From: an uncultured Paracoccus sp.
GTDB taxonomy: Bacteria > Pseudomonadota > Alphaproteobacteria > Rhodobacterales > Rhodobacteraceae
DNA: 36,809 nt
Direction: 5' to 3'
Assembly (NCBI RefSeq): GCF_945915435.1
Contig: NZ_CAMEFG010000039.1
Span: 1-36,809 of the forward strand
The position numbers were made by a program, and so were the translations under genes. This document shows, piece after piece, positions 30,399-36,809 of the stretch; within the stretch, counting starts at the first letter, position 1; the number at the start of each line of letters is the position of its first letter. Under the pieces are notes generated by a model that saw only the letters and a program-made list of their open reading frames with translations, made no database searches and was not told where the DNA came from.

Positions 30399-31375
30399 CG
30401 TGAAAACCCATAGGCGACGTGGTGGCGAAAATCCTGGCCGGGCCGCAGGGTCGCATCGGGAAAATCGGCCCGGTTCGGACTGTCGGGCCAGAACTGCGTT
30501 TCAAGCGCCAGCCCGGCATGGGGACCGTAGATCCGCCCGTCCAGCCCCCGCCAGCCGTCGAAATGCCTGCCGTCGTATAGCTGAAGTCCGGGCGCGTCGG
30601 TGGTGACGGTCAGGTTCAGCCCCGTTTCGCCGCTCAGCCGTGCCACCCTGCGCGGGGTGGCCACGCCGCCCGACAGGCAGAAGTTGTGATCATAGCCCGA
30701 TGCGCCGATCGGGCGGGGCCGGCGGAAGTCGAAAGCCGTGCCCTCGACCGGCATGGTCCCCGGCAAGGGGATCAGGTCGCCGTCCACGGGGGTAAGGCGT
30801 TCCGCGTCGATTTGCAGGACATGGCCGCGGATATCGCCGCCGCCGTCGAGGTTGAAATAGCCGTGATGCGCCAGGTTGCAGGGCGTCGGCGCATCGCTGG
30901 CCGCCTGCATGTCGATCACCAGCGCCCCGTCGCGCAGGGCGATGCTTGCGCGGACCCGCATCCGGCCCGGAAAGCCCATGTCGCCATCGGGCGAGACATG
31001 GGACAGCGTCACCCGGTCGGGCGCCACCTCGTCGATCCGCCAGATTTTCGTGTCGAATCCCTGCGATCCGCCATGCAGCGTATGACGGCCCAGAAAGTTC
31101 CGGTCGGTGTGATGGGCCGCGCCGTCCAGCACGAAGCGCGCATTGCCGATGCGGTTGGCATAGCGCCCGACGATGGCGCCCATGTAGCGGGCGCGTCCCA
31201 GGTAGGCGGCGGGATCCTCGGCGCCAAGGACCAGCGGGTGATCCACACCCTCCAGCCGCAGGTCCTGGACGATGGCGCCCAATGTCAGGACCTGCGCGGA
31301 CAGGCCGCCGCCGCGCAGGCCGATCCGCCGCACCTCCCTGCCGTCGGGCAATGTTGCGAGTTTCTCGACCGTCAC
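30395..31375 (-). CDS. galM: Aldose 1-epimerase (mutarotase)
   Basis: 326 residues. It interconverts alpha and beta anomers of aldoses in the cytoplasm. Catalytic and sugar-contact residues are visible: N74-R75 (RYANRIGNA), H101 (LHGGSQGFD), H171 (NLAHHGYFNL) and the base E292 (LALETQFWPDSPN). The GTG start at 31375 overlaps the lactonase stop as GTGA. It supplies the anomer oxidised by the aldose dehydrogenase, which is not in the window. Confidence 0.94.
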   Translation of the reverse strand: MTVEKLATLPDGREVRRIGLRGGGLSAQVLTLGAIVQDLRLEGVDHPLVLGAEDPAAYLGRARYMGAIVGRYANRIGNARFVLDGAAHHTDRNFLGRHTLHGGSQGFDTKIWRIDEVAPDRVTLSHVSPDGDMGFPGRMRVRASIALRDGALVIDMQAASDAPTPCNLAHHGYFNLDGGGDIRGHVLQIDAERLTPVDGDLIPLPGTMPVEGTAFDFRRPRPIGASGYDHNFCLSGGVATPRRVARLSGETGLNLTVTTDAPGLQLYDGRHFDGWRGLDGRIYGPHAGLALETQFWPDSPNRADFPDATLRPGQDFRHHVAYGFSR

Positions 31376-32214
31376 AGGATCACCCTTGGTTCGGGAATGG
31401 TTTCCAGATCATGCGCGGCCAGATAGGTCAGCCCCTGCATCCCGTCGGGATCGTCGATGCCTTGCAGCGCGGTGGTGACAAGCATCTCGCCCCGGTCCCC
31501 GAAGGCGGGGCAGGACGAATGCCTGCCGCCGACGTCGAAGCGATGCGTCCGCCTGCCGTCCCCGTCGAAGCGCAGCACCGCGCCCGCGCCCCAGATCGCG
31601 CAGCAGAAACCGCCGCCCGCATCCACCACCGCGCCATCCGGTTCAAGCCCCGCCGGACCAAGGTCGAGATAGGGTTGCGCCGCGCCGACCGGCCAGCCCT
31701 CGGCATCCAGCGCCTGCCGCCAGACCTTCGCGACGGCCGTGTCGGCGAAATATGCCACGCGCCCATCGGGGGAAAAGCTGATGGCGTTGGGAATGGTGAT
31801 GTCGTGAAACAGCCGCCGCAGCCTACCCTTGTGCCAGCGGTAAATGCCGCCCGCGCCGGGTTCGGCATGCTTGCCCATCGTGCCGAACCAGAACCCGCCC
31901 TGCCGGTCCGCCCGCCCGTCGTTCGAGCGGGTCAGCGGGTTGTCCGCCTCGACCGCCAGCAGATCCCCGAGCCGCCCGCTGGTCAGGTCCAGCACGGCCA
32001 GCCCGGTCTCGGTCGCGACCAGCAGCCTGTCGCGGTCGATCCATCCGGCGGCCGAGACCATGCGGTCGAAGCGCCATTCCAGCGGCTTGCCCCCGATGCG
32101 CGACAGCAGCCGCCGGTTCAGGATGTCGAACCAGAAGAACTGCCGCCTTTCGGGGTGCCACAGCGGCCCCTCGCCCAGGGCGCAAGGGCGGTCGTCGTAG
32201 ATCCGCGCGTTCAT
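31372..32214 (-). CDS. SMP-30/gluconolactonase-family sugar lactonase
   Basis: 280 residues, a six-bladed beta-propeller. The divalent-metal ligands are E15 (ALGEGPLWH), an asparagine in TRSNDGRAD, one in TIPNAISFSPDG, and the aspartate of LEPDGAVVDAGG. Relatives hydrolyse L-arabinono-, D-galactono- or gluconolactone. In this operon the lactone would come from oxidation of arabinose or galactose. The start overlaps the YjfF-like permease stop as ATGA (32211-32214). Confidence 0.92.
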   Translation of the reverse strand: MNARIYDDRPCALGEGPLWHPERRQFFWFDILNRRLLSRIGGKPLEWRFDRMVSAAGWIDRDRLLVATETGLAVLDLTSGRLGDLLAVEADNPLTRSNDGRADRQGGFWFGTMGKHAEPGAGGIYRWHKGRLRRLFHDITIPNAISFSPDGRVAYFADTAVAKVWRQALDAEGWPVGAAQPYLDLGPAGLEPDGAVVDAGGGFCCAIWGAGAVLRFDGDGRRTHRFDVGGRHSSCPAFGDRGEMLVTTALQGIDDPDGMQGLTYLAAHDLETIPEPRVIL

Positions 32215-33185
32215 GCCCGCCCCCGTGCCAGCCGGTCCTGCGACAGCTTCAGCAGGCCTTTTTGCAGCAGGATGAAGGCCAGCAGAAGGACGCCGATCAC
32301 GATCTTGGTCCACCAACTGGACAGGCTGCCGTCGAAGACGATGTAGGTCTGGATCAGCCCCATCGTCAGCACGCCGACGAAGGTGCCGAACATATAGCCC
32401 GCACCGCCGGTCAGCAGGGTGCCGCCGATCACCACGGCGGCAATGGCGGTCAGTTCCGTCCCCACCGTCGCCAGCGAATAGCCCGAGCCGGTGTAGATCG
32501 CAAAGACGATCCCCGACAGCCCCGCCGTCAGCCCCGAAAACGCATAGACCAGCACCGTCGTGCGCCCCTGCCGGACGCCCATCAGACGCGCCGTCGCCTC
32601 GCCCCCGCCCAGGGCATAGACGCTGGTGCCGAAGCGGGTCTTGTGGGCGACGATCATGCCGGCGGCGAAGGTCAGCACCATCAGCGCGCCGATCAGCGTC
32701 AGCCGCCCCCTGCCCGGCATCAGCCAATAGGTCCCCTGCAAGGACTGGAAGAAGGGATGCGCGACCGGCACGGAATCGATCGACAGCATATAGGCCGCGC
32801 CGCGCGCAAGGAACATTCCGGCCAGCGTGACGATGAAGGCGGGCATGGCCAGCCGGTCGATCATGAAGCCCATCGCCGCACCGAAGCCGGTGGTCAGGAC
32901 CAGCAGCATCGCAAAGACGGGCAAGGGGTGCAGCCCGGTATCGCGCAGCACCACGGCGATGAAGACGCCGGAAAAGGCGATGACGCTGCCGACCGACAGG
33001 TCGATCCCGCCCGACAGGATCACCAGCGTCATGCCGACCGCGACGATGCCCAGATAGGCGTTGTCGGTCAGCAGGTTGCCGATGACGCGGCTGGACAGCA
33101 TGGCCGGGAATTGCGTCCAGCAGATCAGCCAGGCCAGCAGGAAGATGGCGATGGTGACGTAAAGCGGCAAGGCGCGGGTGTTCAT
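32211..33185 (-). CDS. yjfF: Sugar ABC transporter permease, YjfF-like
   Basis: 324 residues with about nine to ten membrane segments (first LYVTIAIFLLAWLICWTQF). GMTLVILSGGIDLSVGSVIA and GTELTAIAAVVIGGTLLTGG are the characteristic RbsC/YtfT-YjfF family loops. ATG 33185 overlaps the YtfT-like stop as ATGA; an in-frame start at 33236 lies inside the upstream gene. With the YtfT-like protein it forms the heterodimeric membrane channel of a galactofuranose/arabinose-type importer. Confidence 0.92.
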   Translation of the reverse strand: MNTRALPLYVTIAIFLLAWLICWTQFPAMLSSRVIGNLLTDNAYLGIVAVGMTLVILSGGIDLSVGSVIAFSGVFIAVVLRDTGLHPLPVFAMLLVLTTGFGAAMGFMIDRLAMPAFIVTLAGMFLARGAAYMLSIDSVPVAHPFFQSLQGTYWLMPGRGRLTLIGALMVLTFAAGMIVAHKTRFGTSVYALGGGEATARLMGVRQGRTTVLVYAFSGLTAGLSGIVFAIYTGSGYSLATVGTELTAIAAVVIGGTLLTGGAGYMFGTFVGVLTMGLIQTYIVFDGSLSSWWTKIVIGVLLLAFILLQKGLLKLSQDRLARGRA

Positions 33186-34189
33186 GGCGTGCCCCCCTTG
33201 GTCGCGGGGCGGCGGCTGTCGCGCCACAGCCGCCATTCGGCAGCGATGCGGGGCGATTGCAGGACCAGGATGACCAGCACCAGCGCCGCCTTGATGATCA
33301 GATTGTATTCCGACGGAAATCCGGCAAGGCGGATGCCGATGGTGATGGTCTGGATGATCAGCGCCCCCAGGACCGAGGCCGCGATGGAAAACCGCCCGCC
33401 CAGAAGCGAGTTGCCGCCGATGACCACGGCAAGGATGGCGTCAAGTTCAAGCCACAGGCCGGCGTTATTGGCGTCGGCGCCGCGGATGTCGGCGGTGACG
33501 ATCAGCCCCGCCAGCGCCGCGCACAGGCCGGATGCGGCATAGACAGCGATCAGCAGCACCGTCGCATTCACGCCCGCCAGCGCGCTGGAACGGCGGTTGA
33601 TGCCCGTCGCCTCGACCAGCATGCCCAGCGCGGTGCGGCGCAGGACCAGGGTGAAGGCGATGGCGGTGGCGATCCAGATCCAGGCGGGAACCGGCAGGCC
33701 CAGCGCCGTGCCCGAGCCGATCCAGGCGAATCCCGCGTCGGTGAAGGTCATGATCCGCCCCTCGGTGATCAGCTGCGCGATGCCGCGCCCCATCGTCATC
33801 AGGATCAGCGTGGCGACAAAGGGCTGGATGCCGACCACGGCCACCAGCACCCCGTTCCACAGCCCCGCCAGCACGCCCGCGCCCAGCGCAAGGGCCAGTG
33901 CGGCGGGCAGGCCCCATCCGGCGGTGATCGCCGTCGCGGCCACCGCGCCGCATATCGCCATGATCGTGCCCACGGACAGGTCGATGCCCTTGGTGGCGAT
34001 CACCAGCGTCATGCCCGTCGCCAGCAGCGCCACGGGCGCGGCGCGCTTGAGCACATCGATCAGCGGGCCGACCAGCCGCCCATCGTGGAACGAGACATTC
34101 AGGAAAGCCGGATAGAACGCCGTCACCAGCGCCACCAGCGCGGCCAGGGCGATCAGTTGCGGGGCAAGGCGTTTCAACAGGTCGGCCAT
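33182..34189 (-). CDS. ytfT: Sugar ABC transporter permease, YtfT-like
   Basis: 335 residues, hydrophobic throughout, with the family loops GMTLVIATKGIDLSVGTIMA and ELDAILAVVIGGNSLLGGRF. ATG 34189 is preferred (AGGAGG 7 bases upstream, TGATG with the ATPase stop); the adjacent GTG at 34192 would add one residue. It lies between the ATPase and the second permease, the same order as E. coli ytfQ-ytfR-ytfT-yjfF. Confidence 0.93.
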   Translation of the reverse strand: MADLLKRLAPQLIALAALVALVTAFYPAFLNVSFHDGRLVGPLIDVLKRAAPVALLATGMTLVIATKGIDLSVGTIMAICGAVAATAITAGWGLPAALALALGAGVLAGLWNGVLVAVVGIQPFVATLILMTMGRGIAQLITEGRIMTFTDAGFAWIGSGTALGLPVPAWIWIATAIAFTLVLRRTALGMLVEATGINRRSSALAGVNATVLLIAVYAASGLCAALAGLIVTADIRGADANNAGLWLELDAILAVVIGGNSLLGGRFSIAASVLGALIIQTITIGIRLAGFPSEYNLIIKAALVLVILVLQSPRIAAEWRLWRDSRRPATKGGTP

Positions 34190-35688
34190 CACGCGACCTC
34201 CTGCGGGGCGACGGCGGCGATGGCCTGCATGATCCGGTCGGCTGCGATCGCGTCGCCTTCCAGTTCCGCGACATGGCGGCGGTCGCGCAGCACGATCACC
34301 CGGTCGGACACGGCGATCAACTCGTCGATCTCGGATGAGATCACCAAGAGCGACATGCCCTGTTCGGTCAATTCGTGGATCAGCCGCACGATTTCCGCAT
34401 GCGCGCCCACGTCGATGCCCCGCGTCGGCTCGTCCAGGATCAGGAAGCGCGGGTTCATCGCCAGCCAGCGCGCCAGCACGACCTTTTGCTGGTTGCCGCC
34501 CGACAACTCGCCGATGCGCTTTTCCCGGCCAGTGGTGCGGATATCAAGCCGCTTGATGTAGTCGTCCGCCAGCCGGTTCTGCTCGGTGCGCGGAATGGGC
34601 CGCGCCCAGCCGCGGCGGGCTTGCAGGCCCAGGACGATGTTCTCGCGGATGGTCAGGTCGGCGACGATGCCGTCGGTCTTGCGGTCCTCGGGCGCAAAGC
34701 CGAAGCCCGCCGCGATGGCCGCCCGCGGAGCCGAGAGGTTCAGCGGACCGGCCTGATCGCGGGCGGTGCCGGAATGGGCGGGCCTTACGCCGAACAGCAG
34801 TTCCGCCGTCTCGGTCCGGCCCGAACCCAGCAGCCCGGCCAGCCCGACGACCTCGCCCTGCCCCACGGCCATGTCGAACGGCTCGACCGCGCCGCGCCGG
34901 CCCATGTCCTGAAAGTGCAGCATCGGCGGGCGGGGGCCGCGGTCCGGGGCGGTTTCGTGGGTGACGGCCTCCAGTTCGCGGCCCAGCATGTGCTGGATCA
35001 GCCGCATGCGATCCAGCGCGGCGGTGTCCTCGGTCGCGACCTTGCGGCCGTTGCGCAGCACGGTCACGCGGTCCGTCAGGTCGAACACCTGGTCCAGGAA
35101 ATGCGACACGAAGACGATGCCCAGCCCCCGGTCGCGCAACCCGCGCACCACGTCAAAGACCATCCGCACCTCGGCCGCATCCAGGCTGGCCGTCGGCTCG
35201 TCCAGGATCAGCACCTTGCCCGACAGCGCCACCGCGCGGGCGATGGCCACGATCTGCTGGATGGCGACGGGATAGCTGCCAAGGTCGCGGTCCACGTCCA
35301 GTTCCAGCCCGTAATCGCGCAGCATCGCACGCGCCTCGGCCCGCATGGCGCGGGTGTGGACCAGCCCCAGGCGGCGCGGTTCGCGCCCGAACATCAGGTT
35401 CTGTGCCACGGTCAGGTTGGGCAGCAGGTTCACCTCTTGATAGACGGTGCCGATGCCCAGGTCCTGCGCCTCGACGGTCGAGCGCGGGTCGATTTCCGCG
35501 CCCTCCAGCGCGACCGTGCCGCCGTCGCGGCGGTAGGCGCCGGTCATGCATTTGATCAGCGTGGACTTGCCCGCGCCGTTTTCGCCCAGAAGCGCGTGGA
35601 CCTCGCCCGCCTTCAGGTCGAAATCCACGCCGTCCAGCGCGCGGGTGCCGGGAAACAGCTTGGTCAAGGACCGGATCGTCAGCAGCAT
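34189..35688 (-). CDS. ytfR: Sugar ABC transporter ATPase with two ABC domains, YtfR-like
   Basis: 499 residues, a tandem ATPase of the RbsA/MglA/YtfR type. Domain 1: Walker A GENGAGKST (35-43), Q-loop GTVYQEVNLLPNL, Walker B VLILDEPTASLD. Domain 2 has the degenerate Walker A region GLAGLLGSGRTETAELL, signature ELSGGNQQKVVLARWL and Walker B FLILDEPTRGIDVG. GGGGGG followed by UAAG precedes ATG 35688. Drives import through the two permeases encoded downstream. Confidence 0.95.
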   Translation of the reverse strand: MLLTIRSLTKLFPGTRALDGVDFDLKAGEVHALLGENGAGKSTLIKCMTGAYRRDGGTVALEGAEIDPRSTVEAQDLGIGTVYQEVNLLPNLTVAQNLMFGREPRRLGLVHTRAMRAEARAMLRDYGLELDVDRDLGSYPVAIQQIVAIARAVALSGKVLILDEPTASLDAAEVRMVFDVVRGLRDRGLGIVFVSHFLDQVFDLTDRVTVLRNGRKVATEDTAALDRMRLIQHMLGRELEAVTHETAPDRGPRPPMLHFQDMGRRGAVEPFDMAVGQGEVVGLAGLLGSGRTETAELLFGVRPAHSGTARDQAGPLNLSAPRAAIAAGFGFAPEDRKTDGIVADLTIRENIVLGLQARRGWARPIPRTEQNRLADDYIKRLDIRTTGREKRIGELSGGNQQKVVLARWLAMNPRFLILDEPTRGIDVGAHAEIVRLIHELTEQGMSLLVISSEIDELIAVSDRVIVLRDRRHVAELEGDAIAADRIMQAIAAVAPQEVA

Positions 35689-35707
35689 CTTACCCCCCTG
35701 CGGGAAA

Positions 35708-35733
35708 GCCGGGCCATGCGTGGACGGCCCGGC
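35708..35733 (-). terminator. GC hairpin between ytfQ-like and ytfR-like genes
   Basis: A perfect 8-bp inverted repeat GCCGGGCC (35708-35715) / GGCCCGGC (35726-35733) with a 10-base loop lies 7 bases past the binding-protein stop and 19 bases before the ATPase start. No U-run. It probably attenuates transcription or protects the upstream mRNA so that binding protein is made in excess. Confidence 0.55.
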
Positions 35734-35740
35734 CCCCTGC

Positions 35741-36700
35741 TCAATAGCCCAGATCCTTGCGGCGGTCGTATTCGCCCTGCGGATCGTCGGCCTGCGTGTA
35801 AAGCCTCGATTCGGTCTGGAGGAACTTTTCCGGTTCCGTCCCGTCCGCCCAATACGCTTCCAGCGCGTCGAAGGCCGGGCCTGCCATGTCCGGGGTCAGC
35901 TCGACCGTGGCATTCGCCTCGCCCGCGGCCATCGCCTGGAAGATATCGGGCACCCCGTCGATAGAGACGATCAGGATATCCTCGCCCGGTTTCAGCCCGG
36001 CCTCCTTGATCGCCTGGATCGCGCCCACGGCCATGTCGTCGTTATGGGCGTAAAGCGCGCAGATGTCGCGCCCGCCGTTCTCGGCCTGCAGGAAGCTTTC
36101 CATCACCTCCTTGCCCAGCGCGCGGGTGAAATCGCCGGTCTGGCTGCGCACGATTTCAAGGTTGGCGTGGTCCGCGATGGCGTTCTCGAACCCGGTCTTG
36201 CGGTCGATGGCGGGGGACGATCCGGTCGTGCCCTGCAACTCGACGATGCGGCATTCGCGGTCGCCGACCTCGCCCGCCAGCCATTCGCCCGCGACCTCGC
36301 CTTCGTGGACCAGGTTCGAGCCGACGGCGGTCAGATACAGGTCCTCGGCGCTGTCCACCTGGCGGTCCAGCAGCACGACCGGGATCTCGGCCTCCTGCGC
36401 CTCTTGCAGCACGGAATCCCAGCCCGTCGCGACCACCGGCGCCAGCAGGATCGCATCGACCCCCTGCGCGATGAACGAGCGGATCGCGGCGATCTGGTTT
36501 TCCTGCCGCTGCTGCGCATCCGAGAATTGCAGCCGATAGCCGCGTTCCTCGGCCTGCTGGCGGGTCAGCGTGGTTTCCGCCGCGCGCCAGCCGGATTCGG
36601 AACCGATCTGCGAAAAGCCGACCGTCCGGTCCTGCGCCAGCGCGGGCGCGGCAATCACCGCCAGTGCAGCGGCAGCCGTCATCAGTGTCTTGGTGGTCAT
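35741..36700 (-). CDS. ytfQ: Sugar ABC transporter periplasmic binding protein, YtfQ-like
   Basis: 319 residues. Signal peptide 1-22 (ending ALAVIAAPALA). The periplasmic binding protein type-1 fold starts with RTVGFSQIGSESGWRAAETT (24-43), a YtfQ landmark, and continues with IRSFIAQGVDAILLAPVVAT, ALYAHNDDMAVGAIQAIKEA and IVSIDGVPDIFQAMAAGE. E. coli YtfQ binds galactofuranose; relatives take arabinose and galactose forms. GGGAGG precedes ATG 36700. It starts 30 bases after the upstream aldehyde dehydrogenase stop, so the operon promoter lies beyond the window. Confidence 0.94.
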   Translation of the reverse strand: MTTKTLMTAAAALAVIAAPALAQDRTVGFSQIGSESGWRAAETTLTRQQAEERGYRLQFSDAQQRQENQIAAIRSFIAQGVDAILLAPVVATGWDSVLQEAQEAEIPVVLLDRQVDSAEDLYLTAVGSNLVHEGEVAGEWLAGEVGDRECRIVELQGTTGSSPAIDRKTGFENAIADHANLEIVRSQTGDFTRALGKEVMESFLQAENGGRDICALYAHNDDMAVGAIQAIKEAGLKPGEDILIVSIDGVPDIFQAMAAGEANATVELTPDMAGPAFDALEAYWADGTEPEKFLQTESRLYTQADDPQGEYDRRKDLGY

Positions 36701-36730
36701 GGTTTCCTCCCTTGAAATTATGACCTTGCT

Positions 36731-36809
36731 TTACGCGCCCGAAGGCTTTCGGCCGCGCAGATCGTGGGGCAACAGTTCGTCGGGGATGTTCTGGTAGCTG
36801 ACCGGGCGC
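36731..36809 (-). CDS. Aldehyde dehydrogenase, alpha-ketoglutarate semialdehyde type (C-terminal 25 residues)
   Basis: Only the end of the gene is in the window: RPVSYQNIPDELLPHDLRG followed by six residues and TAA (36731-36733). The RPV(S/C)YQ-x-P-x-LLP-x-LR pattern is the C-terminus of NADP-type aldehyde dehydrogenases that oxidise 2,5-dioxovalerate (alpha-ketoglutarate semialdehyde), the last step of oxidative pentose catabolism. It is the most upstream visible gene of the sugar operon. The call rests on a short stretch. Confidence 0.6.
   Translation of the reverse strand, partial: RPVSYQNIPDELLPHDLRGRKPSGA

Overview
The window is G+C-rich and gene-dense. It has alphaproteobacterial families in tightly coupled operons full of ATGA, GTGA and TGATG stop/start overlaps. 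Gene content and codon preference suggest a member of the Rhodobacteraceae such as Paracoccus; this is a judgement from protein character, not a database result. No rRNA, tRNA, CRISPR array, insertion sequence or phage gene was seen.

Left part (1-5250). The start of an opine or D-amino-acid-oxidase-like flavoprotein gene is divergent from a LysR regulator. The regulator is convergent with an orphan DppA-type solute-binding protein gene. A 45-bp element occurs at the same distance upstream of both the flavoprotein and the binding-protein genes, which points to a small LysR regulon. Next comes the complete preQ1 operon queC-queD-queE-queF, headed by a 35-nt preQ1-I riboswitch whose tail contains the queC ribosome binding site.

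Catabolic operon (5290-12514). Eight minus-strand genes run: creatininase-family hydrolase, ABC ATPase, ABC permease, cytosine-deaminase-like amidohydrolase, GlcD-like FAD oxidase, NMT1/THI5-like binding protein, RutR-like TetR regulator, and a RidA homologue without the usual arginine. This looks like uptake plus stepwise hydrolysis and oxidation of a cyclic nitrogen compound (pyrimidine-, hydantoin- or creatinine-like). I know of no assigned pathway with this set, so it is the best candidate for a new system. A ferredoxin reductase gene is divergent from it.

Centre (13810-20071). An Lrp regulator is divergent from a homodimeric pyruvate-dehydrogenase-E1-like enzyme, an MdeR/MdeB-like layout without methionine gamma-lyase. 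A PepSY protein, response regulator, histidine kinase and small outer-membrane barrel follow.

Accessory stretch (20123-28417). Here are a PadR / HAAS membrane protein / secreted hydrolase operon, two EamA exporters, a DUF523 protein, an aspartate/glutamate racemase, and a YiiX-like protein that has lost both catalytic residues. There is also a LysR fragment, an MliC lysozyme inhibitor, a pirin and a small acetyltransferase.

Right part (28829-36809). A nine-gene aldose operon ends the window. It runs from the tail of an alpha-ketoglutarate-semialdehyde-dehydrogenase-like gene through a YtfQ-YtfR-YtfT-YjfF transporter to an SMP-30 lactonase, aldose 1-epimerase, DgoK and DgoA. It probably serves oxidative L-arabinose and D-galactose catabolism; the sugar dehydrogenase and sugar-acid dehydratase must lie elsewhere. 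Stable hairpins follow the binding-protein genes of both ABC operons.
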